This document shows, piece after piece, positions 19,922-28,455 of a stretch of DNA of 64,000 nucleotides (position 1 is its first letter; each line of letters begins with the position of its first letter). A program made the position numbers and the translations under genes. Under the pieces are notes generated by a model, which had not been told where the DNA came from, made no database searches, and was given only the letters and a program-made list of their open reading frames with translations. The stretch comes from Streptococcus cristatus ATCC 51100 (lineage in GTDB: Bacteria; Bacillota; Bacilli; Lactobacillales; Streptococcaceae): assembly GCF_000222765.1 (NCBI RefSeq), contig NZ_AFUE01000007.1:62001-126000 (forward strand). The letters run 5' to 3'.

Positions 19922-20683
19922 CTATAAGGCCAGAGCGATCTGAATCGCCAGATTGGCCACCTTGTCTTTCTCGTCTAAGTCCGCGTGATTAGCCAGGTTG
20001 CGCATATCCCAAGCCTCCTCAGACAGATGATCCGCCGCATAAAAGAACTGGCAAACTTGAACGCCACGAAAGGCCGCCAGAGCTGCTACAGCCGAGCACT
20101 CCATATCCACACAGATAGCTCCCGCCTCTTTTCGCCTGCGCAGCTTGTCCGCAGTTTCTCGGAAAATACCGTCGGTCGTCCAAACCTTTCCCAAGCTATG
20201 GGAAATCCCTCGCTGTTCAAGGAAATTCACGAGAAAATCCTGCAAGCCGACATTGACCGCTATCTCCGAACTAGCCGGCTGGTAATGATAGCTAGTCCCC
20301 TCATCGCGCAAGGCTGCTGTCGGAATAATGACGGATGTTGCTTTGATATCCTCGTCCAGCACACCACAAGTCCCAAAGAGAACCAGCTTTCTCATACCAA
20401 AAGCAATCAAATCTTCCAGAATAGCCACACAAGCAGAAGCCCCAACTGGAGCGTTGAAAAGAGCTAGCTCCTGCCCATCCGCAAAAACCCGATAGATAGG
20501 AATTTCAATGTTAGCCATAGACGTCGTCGTAATCAACTCATGGTCAAAATCCGCCAACATTCGGGCAAAGGTCTCCCGAGCAAAGCAGGACACTGCCGTC
20601 TGAGGAAAGCCTTCAATAGGCTCTATCAAATCCTCTGGATTGATGATGGCCTTACGGTTTTGGTCAAACTCTTCAAGAATCAT
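19922..20683 (-). CDS. nucleoside phosphorylase (uridine phosphorylase-like)
   Basis: A 253-residue PNP/UDP family protein with FGTCGVLDEDI (phosphate loop region), RDEGTSYHYQP and VDMECSAVAALA, the conserved Glu-Met-Glu-type ribose-binding motif. Such enzymes split nucleosides with phosphate into base and (deoxy)ribose-1-phosphate in the cytosol. GTSYHY fits the uridine phosphorylase side, but purine specificity cannot be excluded. It is the first gene of an operon with the duplicated ECF ATPase and EcfT, suggesting that the imported compound is, or is derived from, a nucleoside (inference). Confidence 0.85.
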   Translation of the reverse strand: MILEEFDQNRKAIINPEDLIEPIEGFPQTAVSCFARETFARMLADFDHELITTTSMANIEIPIYRVFADGQELALFNAPVGASACVAILEDLIAFGMRKLVLFGTCGVLDEDIKATSVIIPTAALRDEGTSYHYQPASSEIAVNVGLQDFLVNFLEQRGISHSLGKVWTTDGIFRETADKLRRRKEAGAICVDMECSAVAALAAFRGVQVCQFFYAADHLSEEAWDMRNLANHADLDEKDKVANLAIQIALAL

Positions 20684-20748
20684 AAACTTCTTTTGTCCAT
20701 TTCTTTAGCATAAAATAGCCAGTTAATCTCCACTGACTCTATCCTACT

Positions 20749-20757
20749 ATTGTATCA
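20749..20757 (-). promoter_or_regulatory. promoter of the nucleoside phosphorylase-ECF operon
   Basis: The minus strand reads TGATACAAT, an extended -10, about 66 bases upstream of the ATG at 20683. The -35 is not obvious. Confidence 0.5.
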
Positions 20758-20876
20758 TAAAAAAGCAGGCTCCTGACTATCACCAGCATATTTTCTAGCT
20801 AGCCAAGGATATAGGCAGACTCTATAGCAAGGATGGGCTCAAGCGCATTTCAAAACAAAAAAATTGGGATAAAGCA

Positions 20877-20924
20877 ACTGCCCCCATGCGCTAGATTAAT
20901 ATCTAGCTATCGGAGGGCAGTCAA
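20877..20924. repeat. nested inverted repeat in the 20684-21015 intergenic region
   Basis: ACTGCCC near the left end pairs with GGGCAGT near the right end, enclosing GCTAGAT/ATCTAGC with a short AT loop. The result is a two-tier hairpin. The rest of the 330-base gap holds only the promoter at 20749 and a small AAACTGG/CCAGTTT hairpin at 20981-21000 near the next gene's 3' end. The nested element looks like an intergenic repeat, but no second copy was found in the window. Confidence 0.45.
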
Positions 20925-21015
20925 TCTGAACAAGAATTTTCACATAAAAAGATTATTTATCCATAATAGAAGCTGAAGCTAAACTGGCTGAGTCCAGTTT
21001 TGGCATGAACAAAGA

Positions 21016-21927
21016 CTACAAAACAAACTCCTGGCAATCTTCAAAGAGAGCTTTCATTTGGGCAAAAGTCATAGCAGAAACAAGAACTTTCTCAGCATCA
21101 AATAATTGTGTCATATTTTCAGGAAGCTTGTCCAAAAAATCTGAATATGAAATTCTCTTGTAAATAAAGAATTTCTCCAGATTGTCCGGGTCTGCATCAT
21201 CACATCCGACCAGATTACAGCACCAGCTAAGTTTTGATTCATCAATATATTCAGTATCTTCTGGTGCGAGAGTAGGTACGAGAGGAAGGATTGTATCAAC
21301 ACCAGCAGTTAGCGTATAGGTCCCTAAAATTTTTTCACTCTGCTCACTTCCATAAAATTTACTTTGAGCGTCATAGGCACCAATATACTGTCGAGTGGTG
21401 AAAAAATCACTATAACTCTGAGCAGGATTATCTGCCTTCAATAAACCTTCCACCAGATGTGGACTCAGGGCAAGCGTTCTCCGAATACCATCTTGATACA
21501 CAAGCTCATAGCCTGATTTTAGAAAGTCCTCCAAGCCAAAAACTATGTCCTCTTGATAAGGGTAGTCCCAGACACTTGAACTGCTATATTCTCTACCATG
21601 TTCATCACGGATGCTTGTCCCCAAACGACTTGATAACTTAGAAATCAAAGTAAGGGTCTGAGACCAATCAGCAAGTCTTGAAGGAGTCAGAATCCGCACA
21701 TTGTAAGTTTGTTGAGTCTTATCATATTCCAAGTCAATATAACGGCCTGACTTTGCAGGAACCCAGCATTTCAATAGAGCAAGCTTATCTAGTCCAAGGT
21801 ACATAAACTCTTTCTGTATAGGGTGGGGTTCCAGTCCATCAACAAATCCAAGCAATTCACTGATTTTTAAAACTTTCTGAAATCCTAGAAACCCCCGTTT
21901 ATTTGGAATAGAAAATGTAATACTCAT
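21016..21927 (-). CDS. DUF4299-like protein of unknown function
   Basis: A 303-residue soluble protein beginning MSITFSIPNKRGFLGFQKVL, which matches my memory of the DUF4299 family found mainly in streptococci. No catalytic motif or membrane segment is visible. The middle is acidic and aromatic, and the C-terminal part contains a cysteine pair in SWCCNLVGCDDADPD. It is a stand-alone gene with AGGGG before the ATG. No function can be assigned. Confidence 0.6.
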   Translation of the reverse strand: MSITFSIPNKRGFLGFQKVLKISELLGFVDGLEPHPIQKEFMYLGLDKLALLKCWVPAKSGRYIDLEYDKTQQTYNVRILTPSRLADWSQTLTLISKLSSRLGTSIRDEHGREYSSSSVWDYPYQEDIVFGLEDFLKSGYELVYQDGIRRTLALSPHLVEGLLKADNPAQSYSDFFTTRQYIGAYDAQSKFYGSEQSEKILGTYTLTAGVDTILPLVPTLAPEDTEYIDESKLSWCCNLVGCDDADPDNLEKFFIYKRISYSDFLDKLPENMTQLFDAEKVLVSAMTFAQMKALFEDCQEFVL

Positions 21928-22057
21928 AAAATAATGCCCCTACCATATTTTAACTATATTATAGCATAAATTGCTATGGGGAAAATTAGAATATGAAACA
22001 AGCTTTTCCATTTTTAATTCTTCATTTTGACATGGCAGTACAAATTACACAATCACT

Positions 22058-22086
22058 AAAAAAACAATCCGATCTCCTCAGATTGC
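22058..22086 (-). terminator. terminator downstream of the DJ-1/PfpI gene
   Basis: CAATC (22065-22069) pairs with GATTG (22081-22085). On the minus strand a run of seven T follows. Confidence 0.6.
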
Positions 22087-22089
22087 TCT

Positions 22090-22698
22090 TTATTTACTAG
22101 AAAAAGGGTCTTGGTCAGCCTTGTTTTGCCACACGTATTCTGCTTTTTTAGCCAATTCTTCTGCCAAGTCCTGACCCCAGAAATTAGCCACAAAGCCTAA
22201 GGACATATCCATACCAGCCGAGACACCTGACGAAGTGTAGAACTTCCCATCTACGACCCAGCGTGCTTGATCTTGCCAAAGGACTTCTCTATCATGTGAA
22301 GCGACCCAAGACAAGGCAAGCTTGTTGCTAGTGGCTTTACGCCCCTTGAGTTGACCAATCTGAGCTAAAAGAGCTGCTCCTGTACAAATACTTAAGACCA
22401 ACTCAGCTTGCTGGACAGCCTTTTCTAGCGAAGATAGGAAAATCTTATCCTCCACCATCTTTCTGACACCTTGACCACCAGGCAATAAGAGAAGAGAATT
22501 GGGAGGTAAGCTTTTAAAATTATCCGTCATGATTTGAAAACCTTGCCGACTAGAAATCAGACCACCATCAAGGGAGACATATTTCGTCTCTACATTGGGT
22601 AAAGTAGCTAAAAACTCTACTGGCCCCATCAAATCTAGGGTCTCAAAATCATCAAAGAGAAATGAAACCATCGTAATTGGTTGCTCTATTTTTAACAT
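22090..22698 (-). CDS. DJ-1/PfpI family protein
   Basis: A 202-residue class I glutamine amidotransferase-like protein. LSICTGAALLAQIG carries the nucleophile-elbow cysteine, and LLLPGGQGVRKM and FDDFETLDLMGPVEFL match the AraC-type/isonitrile-hydratase-like branch of DJ-1/PfpI. The start is placed at the ATG at 22696-22698 behind GAGGAG; a longer frame upstream overlaps the adjacent small gene. Members act as glyoxalase-like, isonitrile hydratase or redox-sensing enzymes. Which applies here is unknown. Confidence 0.8.
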   Translation of the reverse strand: MLKIEQPITMVSFLFDDFETLDLMGPVEFLATLPNVETKYVSLDGGLISSRQGFQIMTDNFKSLPPNSLLLLPGGQGVRKMVEDKIFLSSLEKAVQQAELVLSICTGAALLAQIGQLKGRKATSNKLALSWVASHDREVLWQDQARWVVDGKFYTSSGVSAGMDMSLGFVANFWGQDLAEELAKKAEYVWQNKADQDPFSSK

Positions 22699-22741
22699 TG
22701 ATCTCCTCTCATTTTCCATTGGTTCATAGCAGTCACTTATT

Positions 22742-22888
22742 CTACTTTCGATAACGCCCCAGTAGGAATAAAAGTACCACCAAACCAATAACAAAGAAGA
22801 CGATCCCTAGAATCAGCTTAATTATAAAACCTACAAAATAGAATAAAAAGATTAAACCTAAAATAAATAGAAATAATAGAATTCCCAT
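22742..22888 (-). CDS. 48-residue hydrophobic membrane peptide
   Basis: A very small protein starting MGILLFLFILGLIFLFYFVG. It is almost wholly hydrophobic (two closely packed helices, Leu/Ile/Phe rich) and ends in the basic tail GRYRK. The ATG at 22888 is preferred because AGAGGTGA precedes it; the frame is open further upstream without a ribosome site. It ends 43 bases before the DJ-1/PfpI start. It could be a membrane-modulating peptide or a small toxin-like protein; nothing specific supports either. Confidence 0.5.
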   Translation of the reverse strand: MGILLFLFILGLIFLFYFVGFIIKLILGIVFFVIGLVVLLFLLGRYRK

Positions 22889-23060
22889 AAGATCACCTCT
22901 GGCTACTATTATACCTAAAATAACGAGATTGGGATAGTTTTTGCTTATTCTTAGCATATCATAGTAAGGCAAAACTCATTTTTTATACCAACAAGTCTAA
23001 TAATCTTCTAGACTCTCAATTAACGGGATATCTAGTGCAAAAGTATATAAACATTTGTAT

Positions 23061-23112
23061 TAAAAAAGAAGACAAGCCTGCTGAATCAAAATTTAGCTAG
23101 ACTTTCTTCTTT
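23061..23112 (-). terminator. terminator downstream of the TfoX-like gene
   Basis: AAGAAGA-CAAG pairs with CTT-TCTTCTT across a long loop. A T-run follows on the minus strand, just past the stop at 23125. Confidence 0.5.
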
Positions 23113-23124
23113 ATTATTTCTTTA

Positions 23125-23484
23125 TTAAGTTTCAGACGATTGGCTCAACTCCTGATTGTAGGCCAAAGCTAGCTTAATCCAGTAAGACAGTTCTTTTTGT
23201 CCTTCGCCATCTAAATCAATATAGCCATGATAAAGCCTACCCTTCATTAAAGTCACGCTAGCACCATTTTTAGGCAGAACCTGCTTTTCCAATTCCTTAC
23301 CGATGCGTACCATGACAAGCTCTTGACTTCTCGAACTCACAGTAACGGTCATCTTCCCTCGGACCATAAAAGCCAAGCCACCAAACATCTTCTTCTCTTC
23401 TACCTCTTCTTCAAAAACATGAGGAGGAAGTTCAGTAGCTAAAATGGCACGGACTTGCTGGGCTAAGGATTCACTATAAGCCAT
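23125..23484 (-). CDS. TfoX/Sxy N-terminal domain protein
   Basis: A 119-residue protein with the TfoX-N pattern: an acidic N-terminal helix, EKKMFGGLAFMVRGKM and a C-terminal SYWIKLALAYN helix. In gammaproteobacteria full-length TfoX/Sxy drives competence, but single-domain versions in Firmicutes have no known role. It begins 9 bases after the stop of the upstream VOC protein gene, so they are probably co-transcribed. Confidence 0.8.
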   Translation of the reverse strand: MAYSESLAQQVRAILATELPPHVFEEEVEEKKMFGGLAFMVRGKMTVTVSSRSQELVMVRIGKELEKQVLPKNGASVTLMKGRLYHGYIDLDGEGQKELSYWIKLALAYNQELSQSSET

Positions 23485-23493
23485 CCTTCTGCC

Positions 23494-23907
23494 TCATTTC
23501 ATCACATCCCAGCCGATACCAAAACGGTCAATCAAGCGACCATAAAACTCTGCGAAAGCTTGTTCCTCTAAAGGATAGAGAATTTGCCCATCTTCAGCAA
23601 GCTTAGCAAAGAGCTCATCGGCTTCTTCTCTACTATCTGGACTCAGAACCAACCATTGATTGGGCTGATGATTGCTAGGAATAGATAGGTCATTAAAAAC
23701 ACCTACATCCTCACCATTCAGGGTCAAGTTTCCCGTATCTAAGGCAATCCAGGCAAGCTTATCCCGTTTTTCTGCGGGAAGGTTTGCTGGATCCATCATC
23801 TCACTGGCTCGTGCAAGTCCCTTTATCTCAGTCTGAAAAAGATCTGCATAAAAACGAAAAGCTTCTTCGGCCTGACCATTAAAACTTAAAAACACGTCTA
23901 ATTTCAT
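23494..23907 (-). CDS. VOC family protein, PhnB-like
   Basis: A 137-residue glyoxalase/dioxygenase-fold protein with the PhnB-type opening KLDVFLSFNGQAEEAFRFY and a paired beta-alpha-beta layout. QWLVLSPDSREEADELF and a C-terminal FGIGWDVM complete the pattern. PhnB-like proteins are metal-binding fold members of mostly unknown activity. It is transcribed just upstream of the TfoX-N gene. The AraC regulator gene about 60 bases upstream on the same strand may control or share this unit. Confidence 0.82.
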   Translation of the reverse strand: MKLDVFLSFNGQAEEAFRFYADLFQTEIKGLARASEMMDPANLPAEKRDKLAWIALDTGNLTLNGEDVGVFNDLSIPSNHQPNQWLVLSPDSREEADELFAKLAEDGQILYPLEEQAFAEFYGRLIDRFGIGWDVMK

Positions 23908-23963
23908 TATTGTTCCTCCAATTGTTTATAACTGAGAATAAATCTCTAGTATCAGTTTATCAA

Positions 23964-24767
23964 TTAAGATAAAAATTTTCTTATTCTCAATTGCGCTTGT
24001 TTGGCTAGGGAACGCATGATTAAAACTGGAAGATTAACTGTAATAGGTGGATCGCTGGGCAAGGGCCTGCGCATGCTGATTTCCTCCTGATAGATGCTAT
24101 CGCCTGAAAAAGTGAGAGACTCATCGCTGCCCCAGCGAAAGTTATGCTTTAAGACATAGTTTTTAGTTAGGCGTAAATCCTCCAGCAATTCACAAGCCAA
24201 AAGATAGTAGTGGCCATCGGGTACATTTTCAAAAGTAAACTGTCTCTCCTGACTAAGTGCTACTCCGATAACTGGCTCTTCTTTGGGAATGCGGGTTTTA
24301 AAAAGCCCGACACAGCTAATGCGTGGTTCATACCCCTCAGGATAAGATAGCGCCACTGTCAACCGATTGCCACTTTTACAGTCGGGATCCTGATGCAACA
24401 AAGCTCCCTTCTCATCCAGCTGTTTGACCATAAAATCATAAGCCTTGGTTGATTCCATGTAATATTTTTTAGGCGAAAGTCCAGTATGCCGCTTAAAAGT
24501 ATTGGAAAAACTGCCTAAACTATCATAACCAGCTTCCATGGAGGTCTCCGTCACATTTTGCCGACCTTCCACAATCTCCTGAATCCCTTTTTCCATCTTA
24601 AGAGCTTCCATATATTGCTTGATAGAAAAGCCCATCTTTTTCTTGAAAGTTCTGGATAGATGGGAAGGACTATAGTGGAAATGCTGAGCCAAATCAGTCA
24701 GACTCAGCTCTTCATCTGCATGCTGACGAAGATAGGCTGCCACTTCTTCCATGATAGTTTTAGACAT
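23964..24767 (-). CDS. AraC family transcriptional regulator
   Basis: A 267-residue protein with the two-helix-turn-helix AraC domain at the N-terminus (about 1-105; SLTDLAQHFHYSPSHLSRTF and a second motif ending FKRHTGLSPKKYY), followed by a ligand-binding-like C-terminal part (about 125-265). This reversed order resembles Rob/SoxS-plus-effector-domain regulators. The start at 24767 is set by GGAAAGGAG 7 bases upstream. Targets are unknown; the VOC and TfoX-like genes downstream are natural candidates. Confidence 0.85.
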   Translation of the reverse strand: MSKTIMEEVAAYLRQHADEELSLTDLAQHFHYSPSHLSRTFKKKMGFSIKQYMEALKMEKGIQEIVEGRQNVTETSMEAGYDSLGSFSNTFKRHTGLSPKKYYMESTKAYDFMVKQLDEKGALLHQDPDCKSGNRLTVALSYPEGYEPRISCVGLFKTRIPKEEPVIGVALSQERQFTFENVPDGHYYLLACELLEDLRLTKNYVLKHNFRWGSDESLTFSGDSIYQEEISMRRPLPSDPPITVNLPVLIMRSLAKQAQLRIRKFLS

Positions 24768-24870
24768 AGACTTGCTCCTTTCCCATTTATTTAAGCCCAT
24801 TATATCACATCAAAAAGAAAGGACAAAAAATCAAAACCTGAATAAAGAAAAGCTAAGCTGCAAATAAATA

Positions 24871-24910
24871 ATGAAAAACTTTAGACACTTGAAACATCTA
24901 AAGTTTTTTA
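24871..24910. terminator. bidirectional-looking terminator downstream of trhO
   Basis: AAAAACTTTAGA (24874-24885) pairs with TCTAAAGTTTTTT (24897-24909), an 11-base loop between. It ends 15 bases from the trhO stop. Confidence 0.8.
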
Positions 24911-24924
24911 TCTTCACGATTAAA

Positions 24925-25911
24925 TTACTGAGCTACCAGTGTTTCCAAGCTTTCTCCAATCGCAGCCAAACGCTCCATCACTTCTGCTTGGCTCAGGCCG
25001 TTTTCAGCCACATAACGGTTGCGAGGGTGAACACGGCATTCATGAGAGCAGCCACGGAGATACTTGTCTTCGTTTTCTTCAGAGGTCAGGATGCGGCGGT
25101 TACACTCTGGATTGCCACAGTTGACATAGCGCTCGCAAGGAGTACCGTCAAACCAGTCTTTCCCAATCACAACTGGATCAACATGGTTGATATCAACGGA
25201 GATACGCTCATCAAAGACATACATCTTACCGTCCCAAAGCTCACCTTGGACTTCTGGATCCTTGCCGTAAGTCGCGATACCACCATGAAGCTGACCGACA
25301 TCCTTGTATCCTTCACGTACCATCCAGCCTGAGAATTTCTCACAACGAACACCACCGGTACAGTAAACAACCACGCGCTTGTCCATGAACTTCTCTTTAT
25401 TATCACGCACCCATTGCGGCAATTCGCGGAAGTTGCGGATGTCTGGGCGAATGGCACCACGGAAATGTCCTAGATCGTACTCGTAATCGTTACGAGTGTC
25501 TAAGACAACAGTGTCTTCATCAAGAAGGGCTTCTTTGAACTCTTTTGGAGACAAGTAAGCACCCGTTGTTTCAAGTGGGTTGATGTCATTGTCAAAATCA
25601 TTGTCTTCTAAGCCCAAGTGCACGATTTCTTTCTTGTAGCGAACAAACATTTTCTTGAAAGCTTGCTCATTTTCTTCGTCAATCTTGAACCAAAGATCTT
25701 CCATGCCCGGAAGGCTGTGCACATAATCAATGTATTTTTGAGTGGTTTCATAATCGCCAGAAACCGTTCCGTTGATTCCCTCATCTGCCACTAGAATACG
25801 GCCTTTCAGACCGATGGATTTACAGAAGGCCAGATGATCAGCTGCAAATTTCTCAGCATTCTCAATCGGAACATATTTGTAGTAAAGTAGGACGCGAATA
25901 TCTTTTGCCAT
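24925..25911 (-). CDS. trhO: tRNA uridine(34) hydroxylase, rhodanese-type
   Basis: This 328-residue protein is the usual length for the YceA/TrhO family. It has an N-terminal ferredoxin-like domain (about 1-95, [12 protein letters not shown]), a rhodanese domain (about 120-220) with the catalytic cysteine in [13 protein letters not shown], and a C-terminal cysteine-rich region ([24 protein letters not shown]) likely to bind zinc. It installs 5-hydroxyuridine at tRNA position 34 using molecular oxygen. It is a single gene with its own terminator. Confidence 0.93.
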   Translation of the reverse strand: MAKDIRVLLYYKYVPIENAEKFAADHLAFCKSIGLKGRILVADEGINGTVSGDYETTQKYIDYVHSLPGMEDLWFKIDEENEQAFKKMFVRYKKEIVHLGLEDNDFDNDINPLETTGAYLSPKEFKEALLDEDTVVLDTRNDYEYDLGHFRGAIRPDIRNFRELPQWVRDNKEKFMDKRVVVYCTGGVRCEKFSGWMVREGYKDVGQLHGGIATYGKDPEVQGELWDGKMYVFDERISVDINHVDPVVIGKDWFDGTPCERYVNCGNPECNRRILTSEENEDKYLRGCSHECRVHPRNRYVAENGLSQAEVMERLAAIGESLETLVAQ

Positions 25912-26047
25912 AAGATTTCAACTCTCATTTCTCTATAAATTTTCTGAATTTTTTAATTCATCTATTTATTATAACCTGATTGAAAAAACTGGGCAAAAAA
26001 TTTGTTTGGAAAATAGCAGAGCTGGAATCTCTACGCAGAGAAGCAGA

Positions 26048-26539
26048 TTAGCCCTCTTTCTCCAATTCTTCCAAATACTTCTCAAAGCGTTTTTTCTGCC
26101 ATTTGTTTATATACTCCAAGAAAATATTGACCAGCAGCATCAAGGGAAGATGAATGCAAAATGTAACCAAAATGACCAAAAGAAACATGGGGTGAAAAAT
26201 ACTATTATGATAAATAGTATGATTGAGCTGAAAATTCTGGCAGGCAATCAAAAGAGTCAGAAATACTGTCGCAGCCAGCACACCCCAGATGGTCAGACTG
26301 AAACTATTGTAATAATTAGCCCCCAGATACTGAGCTCGACACATAAAATAAAAGCTGGTGATGAGAATCAGTACCAAGAAGGGCTGATAGTGAACGACTC
26401 CCCCATTCATAGCTACAGAACCCATATATAAAGCTAAACTACCACATAGCATGAGACTGAAACTCTCCATACCAGCTTTGTTGACCAGCTGCTCTTCCCG
26501 TTCGTCTAAAATTTGACGTTTAATAAGTTTCATTTTCAT
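26048..26539 (-). CDS. membrane protein C of the XRE/CPBP operon
   Basis: A 163-residue protein with four hydrophobic segments and a short charged N-terminus containing DEREEQL. That DER-x-x-x-L opening and the layout are shared with the two proteins at 27223 and 27744, so the three look like distant paralogues (DUF6773-like from memory). The C-terminus is long and charged (WQKKRFEKYLEELEKEG), unlike the other two. It starts 10 bases downstream of the CPBP gene behind AGGAG and is the last gene of the operon. Function unknown. Confidence 0.7.
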   Translation of the reverse strand: MKMKLIKRQILDEREEQLVNKAGMESFSLMLCGSLALYMGSVAMNGGVVHYQPFLVLILITSFYFMCRAQYLGANYYNSFSLTIWGVLAATVFLTLLIACQNFQLNHTIYHNSIFHPMFLLVILVTFCIHLPLMLLVNIFLEYINKWQKKRFEKYLEELEKEG

Positions 26540-26548
26540 TTCAAGCTC

Positions 26549-27226
26549 CTATACTTCTACTCCAAAAATAGGGATTAACAACATAAGAATGGCAGGAAGT
26601 CCGTTATTTAACATGTGAACTGCAATACTGACTTCCAAGCGCCGAGTTCGATAAGCCAGCAAGGTCAAAATCACAGAAGCACCGCCATAAATCACAAAAG
26701 ACATGATATTGGTTGGACCATGAAAAATCGCAAAAAGCAGTCCGCCTATGATGTAGCCCCAGCTTTCATAGCCTTTAAAGATTTTTAGAGGAATAATGCC
26801 GCGGAAAATAATTTCTTCTGCGATAGGCGCTAAAACTCCAAGCATGATGGACAATAAAACTATATCTCCTCTTCGGAACTCCTCCATCAGAGACGCCTGA
26901 TTAGCCGTTGTCACTTCTCCATGCAGCCATCGGAGTAATACCGTCCCAAGGACAGATATGAGCAACATGCCTAAGAGGCCTAGAGCAATTCGCTTCCCAT
27001 CTCCTTTTTGAAAGATTTTCCCAGACGGAAATAAAATTCCAGTTTTCTTTGCTACCACGACAAAGACCAGCCAGACCAGGAAAATCAGCAAAAGCCCAAG
27101 ACCGATGGTCCACTGTTTGGGAAATTGATAAATGATTGCTATCTGCTGAAACAGCATAGGGAGGACATACAAGCCTAAGGCTAAGAAAGCGCAACTACCC
27201 CAGATCAATCGTTTCCACCAAGTCAT
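26549..27226 (-). CDS. CPBP family intramembrane metalloprotease
   Basis: A 225-residue polytopic membrane protein with the CPBP (CAAX protease and bacteriocin-processing) motifs EEIIFRG (about residue 138) and FHGPTNIMSF (about residue 168), which hold the glutamates and histidine of the active site. Family members process prenylated or secreted peptides and often act in bacteriocin self-immunity. Its start overlaps the preceding gene stop in an ATGA arrangement, so translation is coupled. In this operon with an XRE regulator it may process or protect the adjacent membrane proteins (inference). Confidence 0.85.
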   Translation of the reverse strand: MTWWKRLIWGSCAFLALGLYVLPMLFQQIAIIYQFPKQWTIGLGLLLIFLVWLVFVVVAKKTGILFPSGKIFQKGDGKRIALGLLGMLLISVLGTVLLRWLHGEVTTANQASLMEEFRRGDIVLLSIMLGVLAPIAEEIIFRGIIPLKIFKGYESWGYIIGGLLFAIFHGPTNIMSFVIYGGASVILTLLAYRTRRLEVSIAVHMLNNGLPAILMLLIPIFGVEV

Positions 27227-27699
27227 TCTTCATCCTCCAATTCCTGATCGAGCTTTGCCTGACCTTTGCCGTTTAGGTAAAGACTGATCTTGTCCATGGT
27301 CAAGCTTCCAAGCATAAACAGTAGCATTGCAAGAGCCAGCTTGAGCAGATACAAAATGCTGAACATGCTGGCCAGACTTTCTCGCTGACCCAAGAAATCA
27401 ATGCCTATAAGGATGAGAACGAAGACAATGCCACCGCCAAAACGCTCTGGCCATTTTTCCTCTCTCACCATATCGCGAACATCAACGCCTAGGCTTACGC
27501 GACGAAGCAAGGCATATAGACCTACTAGCGTAAGCAGAATACCCTCTGGCAGATAGGCCAGCAAGCTTAGATGGAGGATATAGGCTTTGAAAAATACAGA
27601 GATAGCCAAGAAGAGGAACATTCCTAGTACTAACTCTCCCGCAACTTTGCCGTCCAATTTTTCTGTTCGTTCATCTTTTATAACAGGCTGCTTCTTCAT
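27223..27699 (-). CDS. membrane protein B of the XRE/CPBP operon
   Basis: A 158-residue protein with four hydrophobic segments. It opens MKKQPVIKDERTEKLDGKVA and contains LSLGVDVRDM in the loop after segment 2, matching WQLGLDIRRD in the protein at 27744. The ATG at 27699 is preferred over a GTG at 27711 because the preceding AAAGTGAGAAAGAAA context is identical to that of the paralogue at 28238. That looks like duplication of gene plus ribosome site. It is coupled to the CPBP gene by ATGA overlap. Function unknown. Confidence 0.7.
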   Translation of the reverse strand: MKKQPVIKDERTEKLDGKVAGELVLGMFLFLAISVFFKAYILHLSLLAYLPEGILLTLVGLYALLRRVSLGVDVRDMVREEKWPERFGGGIVFVLILIGIDFLGQRESLASMFSILYLLKLALAMLLFMLGSLTMDKISLYLNGKGQAKLDQELEDEE

Positions 27700-27743
27700 T
27701 TTCTTTCTCACTTTCTTATTTATAAGTTAAAGATTCATTGATT

Positions 27744-28238
27744 CTAATTCTCATCATTTTCTAGTTCTTGGTCCAATAAAACCTGTCTCTTCTGATAAAA
27801 ATAATCGACCAACTGATCAAATATACTAGAAAAGGCAGTTATCAAAGCTACAATAAAAATAAATTGCAAGATTGGATGATGGCGAAAGAATGGTCGAAGA
27901 GCTGAATTTCCACTCCACATCTGAACAGCCACGATTACAATCGCTAAGATAGCTCCGTTAGCCAAACGACTTCTGAAACTCCTATGCCCAATAGATGGCT
28001 TGTCGCGTCTGATGTCAAGGCCCAACTGCCAGCTACGAATGCCAGCATAGATTTCCATAGCCAAAATAATCAGAATTTCTGGTAAGTAGCCTTCTACTGG
28101 CACATGCCAAATCATGATTTTGATAAAAATAGAGATAAGGAGCCAGATAATCGCAAAAAATGCAACTTCATTTCCTAATTTTCGCTCAAGTTGTAAAGTC
28201 CGCTCGTCTGTATAGACTTTTTGTGGTTTGTCCTTCAT
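27744..28238 (-). CDS. membrane protein A of the XRE/CPBP operon
   Basis: A protein of about 164 residues, opening MKDKPQKVYTDERTLQLERK, with four hydrophobic segments. It is clearly related to the protein at 27223: DERT-x-x-L start, YLPE in segment 2 and LGLDIRRD loop. The start is the ATG at 28236-28238, 20 bases after the XRE stop; the longer upstream frame overlaps the regulator gene. Tandem duplication inside one operon suggests hetero-oligomeric membrane proteins. No function is known to me. Confidence 0.7.
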   Translation of the reverse strand: MKDKPQKVYTDERTLQLERKLGNEVAFFAIIWLLISIFIKIMIWHVPVEGYLPEILIILAMEIYAGIRSWQLGLDIRRDKPSIGHRSFRSRLANGAILAIVIVAVQMWSGNSALRPFFRHHPILQFIFIVALITAFSSIFDQLVDYFYQKRQVLLDQELENDEN

Positions 28239-28257
28239 TTTCTTTCTCACTTTCTTC

Positions 28258-28455
28258 CTATTCTTCCCAAAACAACTGATCCAGCGTTTTATTGAGACAT
28301 TTGCAAATGGCCAAGCATAGACTGAGACTGGGATTGTACTTGCCTGCCTCAATCAGGCCAATGGTCTGACGAGTCACACCAATAGCATCAGCCAAGTCTC
28401 CTTGGGTCATGTCATGCTCAGCCCTTGCCATTTTTAACCTAAGATTTTTTGCCAT
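28258..28455 (-). CDS. XRE/Cro-type helix-turn-helix regulator
   Basis: A 65-residue protein that is essentially one HTH domain ([28 protein letters not shown]). It is the compact YvaO/Xre class found with small membrane-protein operons in Firmicutes. The ATG at 28455 is used; it overlaps the 3' end of the upstream 2-TM gene. It probably represses its own operon at the direct repeats over the promoter at 28660-28692. Without a sensor domain it must respond through a partner or by DNA competition (inference). Confidence 0.88.
   Translation of the reverse strand: MAKNLRLKMARAEHDMTQGDLADAIGVTRQTIGLIEAGKYNPSLSLCLAICKCLNKTLDQLFWEE

Noticed and set aside
23125-23484. Competence regulator role for the TfoX-N protein
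   Set aside because: Streptococcal competence runs through ComE/ComX, and this single-domain protein has no shown link.
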